A DNA stretch of 36,158 nt from positions 1 through 36,158 of the forward strand of contig DATJYV010000043.1 in the NCBI GenBank assembly GCA_035499415.1, in the 5' to 3' direction. Both the position numbers and the translations under genes were made by a program. Below, piece by piece: positions 1-7,073 of this stretch. Position 1 is the stretch's first letter, and every line of letters begins with the position of its first letter. The notes below the pieces were generated by a model. That model saw only the letters and a list, made by a program, of their open reading frames with translations, did not search any database and was not told the origin of the DNA. Source of the DNA: DATJYV01 sp035499415. GTDB lineage: Bacteria > Bacteroidota > Ignavibacteria > UBA10030.

Positions 1-179
1 TATTTTTGAACGTCGAGAGTCCTCGTCTGAAGCTTGTGCGAATGGAGTTCGCGGCTGACCGCTTCAAGTCGGGCGCCGTCGGCATCCGCCAACGTTACAC
101 GGCTTACGTCTTCCGAGCGCGTAAGGTCGAGGGCAAGCGCCTTTCCCATCAAGCCAGATCCGAGGACGAGAAATTTCAT
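1..179 (-). CDS. Saccharopine dehydrogenase-like oxidoreductase, N-terminal part (cut by window edge)
   Basis: Reading the minus strand from an ATG at 179 gives 59 residues without a stop before the sequence ends, so the gene continues outside the window. The N-terminus, MKFLVLGSGLMGKALALDL, is a Rossmann beta-alpha-beta start with a GxGxMG dinucleotide-binding loop at residues 7-12. A DAD motif follows at the end of the second strand (residues 32-34), which fits NAD(P) binding. This pattern is typical of the saccharopine dehydrogenase / lysine 6-dehydrogenase family, which oxidises the amino-acid C-N bond. The catalytic domain is not visible, so the substrate is unknown. No Shine-Dalgarno sequence is seen upstream. 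Another Rossmann oxidoreductase family is possible. Confidence 0.72.
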   Translation of the reverse strand, partial: MKFLVLGSGLMGKALALDLTRSEDVSRVTLADADGARLEAVSRELHSHKLQTRTLDVQK

Positions 180-195
180 CGAAGAAAGATGGAAG

Positions 196-690
196 TTGTG
201 GGTTGAGAATTGGAGATTGCAGGTTGAACGTTGAAGGTTGTGAGTTGAAAGTTGTAAGTTGTCCGGTCAGATAAGTAATCCTGAAACTGAGGTCCTTGAC
301 GCAATCCCGCCAACGCCTTCAAGAATGCCTTCTCCTCAGAATTCACTCCTTGCCTCGTACGTCTCGGTCGTAAAATCAAAACTCGCAACTCGAAATCTAC
401 CTCTGGTCATCCCCCAACCATCATTCCCTAATCACCATTCCTCATTTCCCAATCTCCATTCCAAAACCATCATTCCACAATTTCCATTCCCCAATCACCA
501 TTCCCCACTCCTCATTTCTCACCATTCCCCATTCCTCATTTCCCACCCATCATTCCACATTCTCTAGTCCCCAACCATCATTCCACTATTCCCATTCCCC
601 ATTCCTCATTTCCCACCCATCATTCCACTATTCCCATTCCCCATTCCTCATTCCCCATCTCCATTCCTCATTCCGCATTCCTCATTTCCT
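196..690. repeat. Low-complexity intergenic tract with degenerate tandem words
   Basis: The space between the first gene and ogg is about 500 bases. At 196-258 the plus strand repeats words such as GGTTGAACGTTGAAGGTTG. From about 366 to 690 it is almost pure C/T/A, built from variants of CCCCATTCCTCATT and CCCATCATTCCAC. A 32-base stretch at 527-558 is repeated exactly at 597-628, giving a 70-base period. No credible gene lies here, because the open frames are by-products of the missing stop codons. A similar but shorter tract sits at 35880-35987. Confidence 0.8.
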
Positions 691-1332
691 AATCTCTCCC
701 GTTTCCATGCTCCAAAACAGGAGGTCGAGTTCGTCGATAGGAATACCTATCTCTTCCGAAAATGATTTGAACTTTTGCTCGATGCCCACGTATCGCTTCG
801 ATGTCAACGACTTCGGGAGCGACCGAAGGACGCCGTAACGTTTCAGGTTTCTCAGAATATGGCGGTCGAGGATGGCGAGTCCGTCATTTCTCCCGATGTT
901 CCGCAGGAAGTGCGTTGCTTCCTTGTATCCCAACCCTTTTACATTTTCTGTCAGCCACATCCGCAGAGCGGCCGCGTTCGTTCCGTTTCGCAGCGCGGAC
1001 TCGATGGTGCTCATTTCGCCCTTCGCCCTCGCGATGAGTCTCGCTTTTGTTTTGTGAAACCGGACGTAATGGCTCGGGTCGCCGAGAATCGGCTCGATAT
1101 CGAATTCGGTGAGATGGTACGATCGGTTGCGGAGTTTGAAGACAACGGCGTCGGCGTGAGCCGCGCTCGTCTGCGGAGTCATCAGACAGTAGGCCAGCTC
1201 GTAAAAATAATCCTCCGGTTTGACCAGTTTGAATTCGGCGAGCCGCGTCCGGATCGATTCCTTCCTGTCCTGATGGAGCCGGCGAAGTTCCTCGAGACGT
1301 ACGGAGCGTGACTGTCCGTCGACCGTCCTCAT
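682..1332 (-). CDS. ogg: 8-oxoguanine DNA glycosylase/AP lyase, Ogg2 (archaeal-type) family
   Basis: This 216-residue protein matches the small Ogg2 family of bifunctional glycosylase/lyases, which remove 8-oxoguanine opposite cytosine and nick the abasic site. The helix-hairpin-helix motif VKGLGYKEATHFLRNIG (residues 131-147) carries the expected catalytic Lys137. AILDRH follows with Asp156. Length is normal for Ogg2 (about 210). The open frame extends further upstream, but the ATG at 1332 is chosen because it overlaps the mutY stop in an ATGA arrangement, which suggests translational coupling, and because homology begins here. It is the last gene of the mutT-mutY-ogg operon. Confidence 0.9.
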   Translation of the reverse strand: MRTVDGQSRSVRLEELRRLHQDRKESIRTRLAEFKLVKPEDYFYELAYCLMTPQTSAAHADAVVFKLRNRSYHLTEFDIEPILGDPSHYVRFHKTKARLIARAKGEMSTIESALRNGTNAAALRMWLTENVKGLGYKEATHFLRNIGRNDGLAILDRHILRNLKRYGVLRSLPKSLTSKRYVGIEQKFKSFSEEIGIPIDELDLLFWSMETGEIRK

Positions 1333-2219
1333 TGTGGCAAGGCGGCGCGCACCGATGAACCCGAACCTGTGAGGGAAATCAATCCGTCGCGTTCGAGTCC
1401 GCGCAGCAGCAAGAGAATTTTTCTTTGGCCGGCAGGCAAGGCGTCCTGCCGCAGCGAGCGGGCAATCGTCGTAATGCCGGCGGTTTTTCCGGAAGGGAGG
1501 TTGCGCAAGGCGTCGACGATACGTCCGCGATAAATCCGATCCGGTACACGCGCGGGTTTCGACAAACGAGTCCGGGGCCTGCGGGAAGAGAGTGCGACAC
1601 GAAATGCGCTTGGGCACAGGTGAGCGATTGGGCAACCAGTACAGGATGGATTCGACGCAGTGCAAAGAGTCGAACCAAGGTCCATCAATGCCTGATTCCA
1701 GTCTTCTGCCCCATTCTTCGGAAGAACCATTCCGGCGACCTCCCAGGCATCGCGCCTCCTGCTCTCCTCAGGGTAAACCCGCCCCAGGACACGCCGTACG
1801 TTCGTATCGACGACAGTCACTTGTTTTCCGAACGCAAAACAGGCCACCGCATTTGCCGTGTATCTTCCGACTCCCGGGAGTTGCAAGAGTTCGGCCGGAT
1901 CCGACGGGATCGCACCATATCGAATTGCCACGGTCTGCGCAAGCCGCTTCAGTTGCAGGGCTCTTCTATTATAGCCCATTCCTTGCCAGGATCGGATAAG
2001 CTCGGACGTCCTGGCGGCCGAAATTGCGGAGAGTCGAGGGTAGCGTCTGATGAATGGAGGATACTTTTGCAAAACCCGCGCGACCTGCGTCTGCTGGAGC
2101 ATGATTTCGGACACCAGAACCTTGTAGGGGTCCCGAATGCCCCGCCAGGGGAGCTTGCGCGCCTGCGCGGAGTACCATCGAAGGAGATTTCGATGAAGTG
2201 CTGCGGGGGAGGGGGTCAC
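1329..2219 (-). CDS. mutY: A/G-specific adenine DNA glycosylase MutY
   Basis: MutY removes adenine mispaired with 8-oxoguanine. The 296-residue protein has the catalytic Glu38 in SEIMLQQTQ, the helix-hairpin-helix LPGVGRYTANAV (114-125), catalytic Asp138 in VVDTNVRRVL, and a [4Fe-4S] ligand set at Cys186, 193, 196 and 202 (C-x6-C-x2-C-x5-C). It is shorter than the E. coli enzyme (350). The usual Nudix-like 8-oxoG-recognition domain is not evident. After about residue 225 the sequence resembles a small winged-helix segment, as in some actinobacterial MutY proteins. The start used is GTG at 2219, 11 bases after the mutT stop. Its 3' end overlaps ogg by four bases. Confidence 0.95.
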   Translation of the reverse strand: MTPSPAALHRNLLRWYSAQARKLPWRGIRDPYKVLVSEIMLQQTQVARVLQKYPPFIRRYPRLSAISAARTSELIRSWQGMGYNRRALQLKRLAQTVAIRYGAIPSDPAELLQLPGVGRYTANAVACFAFGKQVTVVDTNVRRVLGRVYPEESRRRDAWEVAGMVLPKNGAEDWNQALMDLGSTLCTASNPSCTGCPIAHLCPSAFRVALSSRRPRTRLSKPARVPDRIYRGRIVDALRNLPSGKTAGITTIARSLRQDALPAGQRKILLLLRGLERDGLISLTGSGSSVRAALPQ

Positions 2220-2230
2220 AATGCGAGAGA

Positions 2231-2692
2231 TCAGTCCGGATTCGGATTCAGCCCGCGGCGGGATTTCTCAAGCGATGGATGCGACGCGGCTGCCTTTAAA
2301 GTCGACGCGCGCACAAGGGCGTCGACAAATGATTTGTTTCCCTCCAGGATGTCGAATTCCGAAAGCTCCTGCAGGCCGACCCATCGTATCTGCTCGAATA
2401 CATTGTTCCTCGGTTCTCCTGCAAACGAAGTCACCCGGAAGTACGATACGTCGTATGTGTTGCCGTCGGAATAACTGGCGCGCGATTTCTCAATAAGCTC
2501 GGCGCCTCCGATATTGACGGAAAGTTCTTCCGAAAGCTCGCGCGCAACCGCCTGCTCCGGAGTCTCCCCCGGTTCGACCTTCCCTCCGGGGAATTCCCAC
2601 TTGAGTTCGTAGCGAGCCCCTCTTTTCCTCTGGCAGAGGAGGACTTTGCCGTCACGCTGGAGAAGTCCGACGGTCACCGCTATCGTCTTCAT
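2231..2692 (-). CDS. mutT: Nudix hydrolase, MutT-like 8-oxo-dGTP diphosphatase
   Basis: This 153-residue protein has a Nudix box at residues 37-59: G-x5-E, then RELSEELSV, with the catalytic REL and EE residues present and the usual glycine near the end replaced by serine. The KWEFPGGK lead-in is typical of MutT, which hydrolyses 8-oxo-dGTP to the monophosphate so that it is not incorporated into DNA. The role is supported by position: it is the first gene of an operon with mutY and ogg. A TATATT hexamer lies only five bases upstream of the ATG at 2692, so a leaderless transcript is conceivable. The C-terminal 20 residues are basic and look unstructured. Confidence 0.88.
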   Translation of the reverse strand: MKTIAVTVGLLQRDGKVLLCQRKRGARYELKWEFPGGKVEPGETPEQAVARELSEELSVNIGGAELIEKSRASYSDGNTYDVSYFRVTSFAGEPRNNVFEQIRWVGLQELSEFDILEGNKSFVDALVRASTLKAAASHPSLEKSRRGLNPNPD

Positions 2693-2930
2693 CCCCGAAT
2701 ATACGCAATGACTGAGATGGATTCCAGACGAAACCGGATACGGGAAGAATTCGGAGCGGCAATTTGTGAGCGGGAAGCATCGTCGGATCCGATGGCCGGT
2801 GATTGCCTGCTTCCTGTCTGTGTGATGATTCGTCTAGCGGGATGCCGAATTTCAAACCCTGCTCTGCGGAGAGTCCGAAAGACAAGCCGGACCATCTTCC
2901 CATCAAGAATCTCCTCCATGTCGCAGGACC
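2693..2930. other. Gene-free stretch upstream of the GO operon
   Basis: This stretch joins the mutT start to the first inverted-repeat element. It should hold the minus-strand promoter of mutT-mutY-ogg, but no convincing -35/-10 pair is visible. A minus-strand GGAGGAG stands just before a short open frame (TTG/ATG at about 2906 to 2652, 84 codons) that overlaps the start of mutT. That frame has no recognisable similarity and is not called. Confidence 0.5.
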
Positions 2931-3200
2931 GTAGTGTCCTCATTTCAGCAGGCTCCAACTTTTTAAGGAAGCGTCGTGCTGACCTTGCCTGCCCTGTACA
3001 TCGACACGGGGTTTCAGCCTCCGACGTTCACAGACGCCGAACCTCAGCCGGAGGCTCCTGCCCCTGCCTGTCCGGCAGGCGCCACTGGGATAACCAACTG
3101 GCAGGCCGGGATGCGCCCGCTTACCTCTCTCGACTGACTTCGGCGCGGAGGCCTCCGGCGCAAAGTTCGGAGTGACGGTTGCTTGGAACTGGGACACTGC
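2931..3200 (+). mobile_element. Small inverted-repeat element, copy 1 (enlarged or diverged)
   Basis: The stretch begins GTAGTGTCCTCATTTCAG and ends CTTGGAACTGGGACACTGC, diverged versions of the ends seen in the copies at 3642 and 35988. Shared internal words include GCTCCAAC, GGAAGCGTCGTGCTGA, GACGTTCACAGAC and AAAGTTCGGAGTGACGGTT. It is about twice as long as the other copies because the middle carries extra GC-rich inverted repeats. No clear target-site duplication is visible. It encodes no protein, and a transposase in trans would be needed. Confidence 0.65.
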
Positions 3201-3264
3201 CCACTGGAGCGGCAGCTTGTTTATCGTTACAACGTTTCGTACTTTTATCGCGGGAAAAAATGCC

Positions 3265-3624
3265 ATGAAGACCATCCTGATAGTCGACGACGAAGATTCG
3301 CTCCGGAAGGGAATGGCGATGACCCTGACGAAGAAGGGCTATCGTGCCCTGGAAGCCGAGGACGGAATGGTGGGATTGTCCGTTGCGACGGAGCAAAAAC
3401 CGGATCTCATCATCAGCGATGTCTACATGGACAATATGAACGGTTTCATCATGGTGGAAAATCTCCAGCAAGACCCCGAGACGGCCGCGATCCCCGTCAT
3501 ACTCATGACGAGTGCCGCTCAGGCGGCAGGAGCGTGGACCGTCGTCGGTGCAGTCGAGTATATGAACAAGCCGTTCACCATGGATGCGCTGCTCACGACG
3601 GTGAAACGCGTCCTGAAGGAGTGA
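3265..3624 (+). CDS. Single-domain response regulator (CheY-like receiver)
   Basis: The product is 119 residues, just one receiver domain. The acidic pair is Asp8/Asp9 (ILIVDDE), the phospho-acceptor is Asp52 (IISDVYMDNMNG), the switch Thr is Thr82 (ILMTSA), and the conserved Lys102 is in YMNKPF. There is no DNA-binding or enzymatic output domain, so it would act by protein contact, as CheY or Spo0F do. The ATG at 3265 is chosen because it starts exactly at the first receiver strand. No histidine kinase is nearby. The gene is bracketed by two copies of the small inverted-repeat element, so the locus may have been rearranged. Confidence 0.9.
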   Translation: MKTILIVDDEDSLRKGMAMTLTKKGYRALEAEDGMVGLSVATEQKPDLIISDVYMDNMNGFIMVENLQQDPETAAIPVILMTSAAQAAGAWTVVGAVEYMNKPFTMDALLTTVKRVLKE

Positions 3625-3641
3625 CGGACCCCGCGCGTTTG

Positions 3642-3770
3642 AATAGTGTCCTCAATTCAGCGGGCTCCAACGTATTATGGAAGCGTCATGCTGAACTCGT
3701 TTCAGCATCTGACGTTCACAGACCCCGAACCAAGTTCGGGGTGACGGTTGCTTGGAAATAGGACACTACC
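3642..3770 (+). mobile_element. MITE-like inverted-repeat element, copy 2, with target duplication
   Basis: The termini are AATAGTGTCCT at the left and, inverted, GGTAGTGTCCT at the right. The element is flanked by the 8-base direct repeat CGCGTTTG at 3634-3641 and 3771-3778, which looks like a target-site duplication. Internally there are two hairpins: ATGCTGAA paired with TTCAGCAT, and CCCCGAAC paired with GTTCGGGG. It has no coding capacity, so it would be non-autonomous. Confidence 0.8.
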
Positions 3771-3836
3771 CGCGTTTGCATTTCCCGCCGCTTCTTGTTA
3801 CTTTTTCCTACCCTCTCCTTCCAATCGAACGTTTTC

Positions 3837-4376
3837 ATGCCGCGCTTCACTGTGGAAGAAATTCGTGCCAGATTCTCCAGTTCCTCCGATTTTAACGAGA
3901 TATTCGACGCGTTCGAGGACGCCCTCCAGCAGAAGATTCAGGATGTCGAGCTCTACCGTCTCCTATTTTGGAACAACTCGCTCTCGCCCGAGGAGCTTTG
4001 CCTGTTCGGAGAGAAACTCGCCAAGGAATTCTCAGGTCTTGCCTACGATACATTTATGTGGCTGGCCAGCGTTTTCGAAGTGACTTACTCATCATACGAT
4101 AATTTTGAGCTGGCAATTCGTTACTACCGGAAGGCGGCTCACGTAAGGCCCGAGGAGCCGGACCCGTACCTCGACGCCGCCGATTGCTTCGACCCCGACC
4201 TCAATATCCCGCCCGCCGATATCCTCATTGAGTTTCTCAAGGAGGGTTTGAAACACGTGACCAACCAGAAGGTCATTCTCCAGCGCCTTTCCTACATTTA
4301 TCAGCTGATCGGCGACCAAAGTCAGAGCGACTATTACCGCAACCTCGCCGATGACATTGGTCGGTCAAAGAACTGA
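3837..4376 (+). CDS. TPR-like helical repeat protein
   Basis: The product is 179 residues, acidic and helix-rich. From about residue 80 the pattern NFELAIRYYRKAAHVRPEEPDPYLDAADCF reads as a tetratricopeptide repeat, followed by a second helical pair around VILQRLSYIYQLIGDQSQSDYYRNLADD. No signal peptide or membrane segment is seen when the ATG at 3837 (MPRFTVEEI) is used. The open frame runs further upstream, but that part is low in quality and lies next to the inverted-repeat element. TPR proteins are usually protein-binding scaffolds, and the partner is unknown. The 3' end overlaps the next gene by 26 bases, suggesting co-transcription. Confidence 0.75.
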   Translation: MPRFTVEEIRARFSSSSDFNEIFDAFEDALQQKIQDVELYRLLFWNNSLSPEELCLFGEKLAKEFSGLAYDTFMWLASVFEVTYSSYDNFELAIRYYRKAAHVRPEEPDPYLDAADCFDPDLNIPPADILIEFLKEGLKHVTNQKVILQRLSYIYQLIGDQSQSDYYRNLADDIGRSKN

Positions 4377-5304
4377 GCTTCTTTCCCGAGACCGCGCCTT
4401 CCGCGGGTACCTTTATCTCTTCATCGCCGTCACGCTCTGGGGCGGATCCGCCTCGCTCGCGAAGATCCTGATTGCGACCAGGTTCGACACGCTTGTCATC
4501 GCGCAGACCCGGTCGACTCTTTCGTTCGTTCTCCTTGCGGGATTTCTTGCCCTCCGGAAGCCCGGCGTTTTCATCGTTCGCCCGCGGGACCTCGTTCCAC
4601 TGGCCGGCGTGGGGGTGATCGGCATTGCGGTCACGAACTATAGTTATTACTATACGGTCAAAGAGGCCACCGTGGCCACGGCGATCCTCGTGCAGTACAC
4701 CGCCCCTCTCTGGGTGACAATCTATGCCGTGATGATACGGAGGGAAGAATCATTCGACGGGATGAAGCTCCTCTCCCTCGTCCTGGCCCTGGGAGGATGC
4801 TACCTTGCCGTCAGCGGGGGCTCGCCGTCGACCGTGCAGCTTCGGGGATGGAGCTCGCTCACGGCCGCGGCTTCGGCGTTCGGATTCTCCTACATGCTCA
4901 TCGGCACAAAACGATTGCTCAGAAAATATTCTGTCTGGACGATGCTCCTCTACGCTTTTGGATTTGCATCCCTCTTCTGGATGTTCATCAATCCACCCTG
5001 GGCCCTTGCGGCGAAACACTACTCGATCTCCGACTGGGCCATCCTTCTCCTGTTTGCCGTTCTGTCGATCCTCATTCCGCATTCGCTGTATACGGCGAGT
5101 CTTTCGATGCTCGAGGCAACGACGGTCGGCATCGCGAGCACGCTCGAACCGGTGATCGCGATCCTCGTCGCGTATCTCTGGCTCGGCGAAGGGCTGAGCG
5201 GCGTGCAGATTGGCGGTGGATGTGCCGTGGTTGCGGCCGTGCTGCTGCTCCAGGAGCCGCATCTGCGGATGTTGAGACAAAGAATGCGCGACGATGGGGA
5301 CTGA
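4351..5304 (+). CDS. EamA/DMT-family inner-membrane transporter
   Basis: This is a 317-residue hydrophobic protein with about ten predicted membrane segments in two homologous five-helix halves, the usual layout of EamA (drug/metabolite) carriers. Family-like stretches are LFIAVTLWGGSASLAKI near the N-terminus and TLEPVIAILVAYLWLGEGL in the second half, the latter being the typical end-of-repeat motif. The family exports or imports small metabolites such as amino acids, and the substrate cannot be read from the sequence. The ATG at 4351 lies inside the TPR gene. The stop overlaps the trmH-like gene by 11 bases. Confidence 0.88.
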   Translation: MTLVGQRTELLSRDRAFRGYLYLFIAVTLWGGSASLAKILIATRFDTLVIAQTRSTLSFVLLAGFLALRKPGVFIVRPRDLVPLAGVGVIGIAVTNYSYYYTVKEATVATAILVQYTAPLWVTIYAVMIRREESFDGMKLLSLVLALGGCYLAVSGGSPSTVQLRGWSSLTAAASAFGFSYMLIGTKRLLRKYSVWTMLLYAFGFASLFWMFINPPWALAAKHYSISDWAILLLFAVLSILIPHSLYTASLSMLEATTVGIASTLEPVIAILVAYLWLGEGLSGVQIGGGCAVVAAVLLLQEPHLRMLRQRMRDDGD

Positions 5305-5902
5305 ACGTCAGGCGCGCATCGACGAGGTCTTCCGGCGCCGCCAGCCGGACCTCACGGTCGTGATGGAGAACATACACGACCCGCACAATGTCAGCGCCAT
5401 GCTCCGAACGTGCGATGCTGCCGGAATTCCCCGCGTCCAGCTTGTCTATACCCAGGAACGCTTGCCGGACATCGGCAAGAAAAGCTCCGCGAGCGCCAAG
5501 AAATGGGTTGAACGAAGGCCGTTCCGGTCGATCGGCGATTGTTACACGATGCTTCGTTCCGAAGGGTTTGCGATCTATGCGACGGGAATTGAGAAGAATG
5601 CCGAGTCGCTCTACTCCGTCGACATGAGGCGAAAAATTGCGATCGTGTTCGGAAACGAACATCGGGGTGTCTCCGCGGAAGCGACGAAAAAAGCGGATGG
5701 GGTGATTTCCATCCCGATGTTCGGCATGATCCAGAGTCTGAACGTTTCCGTAGCGTGCGCCGTGATACTCTTCGAAGCCGTCCGTCAGCGCGTCGGGGCG
5801 GGGAAGTACGACGGTACTGGGCTCGCGGATGATGAGATAAGAAAGGTACTCGAGAGGTCGAGACGTGTGAGAAAGGGATGGAAAAAAACGGAGTCAGAAT
5901 AA
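5294..5902 (+). CDS. trmH: SpoU-family RNA 2'-O-methyltransferase, TrmH-like
   Basis: The product is 202 residues and has the three SpoU/SPOUT knot motifs: ENIHDPHNVSAMLRTCDAAG (motif 1, with the catalytic Arg), IAIVFGNEHRGVS (motif 2), and IPMFGMIQSLNVSVACAVIL (motif 3). Motif 3 forms the S-adenosylmethionine-binding trefoil knot. The spacing and length fit tRNA (guanosine-18)-2'-O-methyltransferase TrmH more than the larger RlmB enzymes. The basic C-terminal tail (VRKGWKKTE) would contact RNA. It overlaps the upstream transporter gene by 11 bases. The exact RNA target is inferred. Confidence 0.88.
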   Translation: MGTERQARIDEVFRRRQPDLTVVMENIHDPHNVSAMLRTCDAAGIPRVQLVYTQERLPDIGKKSSASAKKWVERRPFRSIGDCYTMLRSEGFAIYATGIEKNAESLYSVDMRRKIAIVFGNEHRGVSAEATKKADGVISIPMFGMIQSLNVSVACAVILFEAVRQRVGAGKYDGTGLADDEIRKVLERSRRVRKGWKKTESE

Positions 5903-5990
5903 CTTGGTATTTGAACGATATGGAGATTGAGTTGTTGGCGGGGATTGAGAAGACCCCACCCCGTCACCTGGAACAAAACGGGTTGTCACT

Positions 5991-6035
5991 CTGAACTTTG
6001 GGCCGAAGGCCCATCAGCCTCTGGCTGAGGTTCAG
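5991..6035 (+). repeat. Palindromic repeat able to fold into a three-way junction
   Basis: An outer stem CTGAAC/GTTCAG (5991-5996 with 6030-6035) encloses two hairpins: TGGGCC-GAA-GGCCCA (5999-6013) and CAGCC-TCT-GGCTG (6015-6027). The same module, inverted relative to the element ends, forms the core of the element copy at 35988. Here it lacks the TAGTGTCCT ends. It lies 17 bases before the next start codon. Confidence 0.75.
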
Positions 6036-6052
6036 GGTCTGACCAACATTAC

Positions 6053-6712
6053 ATGATGACTCAAGCAGATAATTATTTTCCAACCCTTTCAGCAACAACC
6101 TCTGGCTTCATCCGTGACCTCGAAGCTCACGCAGGCCGTCCTATGGCATATCCTCGTGAGATGGGGTTCCTGATTGAAAACTGTCGGAGCGGGGCGCTGG
6201 TGCTGGCGTTCGAAGATGCGATCTTCCATGCGAAGTTCGTCGTCAAATCCCAGGAAATCCTGCGGCGGATCGGCCCCCAAGGTGATGGGGCGGATAAACT
6301 GCGGTCCGAAATGGAGACATCCCTGGAAAAATCGATTACCCTTGTCAAGACGATGGTGAAGGAGGCCCCCGAAAACGTCAAGCGACATTTTGGCGAGATG
6401 TTTTTTGCGATGACACCCGGCGCACTCTCGAACACGATGAATTTCCTGGTTGACCTTTCCATGGTCAAGAATTGGGTCTTGGATGGGCACCCGCTCCCGT
6501 TCAACGTCGAACGTCCTGGAGGCGAAGCGCGAACGAAAGGCGGGCGCTCCAAGGGCAAACCTCCAAACACCAGGAGGCCGCTGGTTGTCGTCATCCTCCT
6601 TCTGATTATTTTCCTTGCAGTCGAGCCGCCCACATCCCTTCTCGGATGGATCCTCATGTTTTTCGCAATCGGGACGATTGGTTTCGTCCTTTTCTCACAG
6701 AAAACAGATTAG
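6053..6712 (+). CDS. Unrecognised protein with C-terminal double membrane anchor
   Basis: I do not recognise this 219-residue protein. The N-terminal 140 residues look like a soluble helical domain, with MAYPREMGFLIENCRSGALVLAF and a charged helix around residues 80-110. A polar, basic linker (residues 152-175) leads to two hydrophobic segments (177-190 and 196-214) separated by EPPTS, a membrane hairpin with a short tail. The soluble part would therefore be tethered to the inner membrane. ATG codons at 6053 and 6056 are both possible. The palindromic repeat lies immediately upstream. It stands alone, about 360 bases before the next gene. Confidence 0.6.
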   Translation: MMTQADNYFPTLSATTSGFIRDLEAHAGRPMAYPREMGFLIENCRSGALVLAFEDAIFHAKFVVKSQEILRRIGPQGDGADKLRSEMETSLEKSITLVKTMVKEAPENVKRHFGEMFFAMTPGALSNTMNFLVDLSMVKNWVLDGHPLPFNVERPGGEARTKGGRSKGKPPNTRRPLVVVILLLIIFLAVEPPTSLLGWILMFFAIGTIGFVLFSQKTD

Positions 6713-7073
6713 GGTTCATGTGAGAAATGAATTAAGGACACCGCTCTCGTGAGCCCTGATGCAACTACTCTTACCGTCGAAATTTTGGCATGTGGGGGGA
6801 ATGACTTCTCGTGCGTTGCCTGTTTGCCGAACTCGTCTCCTTTGAGGCAGGCGCGAATTCCGCTGCAACTGTGCGCTCATGAAATCATCACCCCACTCTT
6901 CGGGGCGGAAATTTCGGCGCCGGTTTCACTGTACACAAAGAGAAATTGCCGCGGCGGTGCACGAACCGGTGGATTTCGATGATACTCGCTTCGTCCCGAA
7001 GTTTTGATAAATTGCCTCTTCGTGTAGTACTATTTTTATTTGTCACCCAACCGCTGAGAATATCATCGCTCCC
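6713..7073. other. Gene-free stretch
   Basis: I see no reliable gene, repeat or RNA here. A GTG-started frame at 6749-6982 has no family features and an odd composition. The A/T-rich end (about 7005-7045) may hold the promoter for the following gene run, but no clear pair of boxes can be named. Confidence 0.5.

Noticed and set aside
259..567. Plus-strand open frame rich in Pro, Ser and His
   Set aside because: It is made by the low-complexity tract, repeats like the DNA does, and has no family features.
500..690. Repeated words that might suggest a CRISPR array
   Set aside because: Units are degenerate, spacing is irregular, spacers are not unique and no cas gene is present.
2652..2906. Minus-strand frame of 84 codons preceded by GGAGGAG
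   Set aside because: It overlaps the mutT start, has no recognisable similarity, and the composition is unconvincing.
6749..6982. GTG-started plus-strand frame of 77 codons
   Set aside because: No family features, no ribosome site, and amino-acid use unlike the neighbours.
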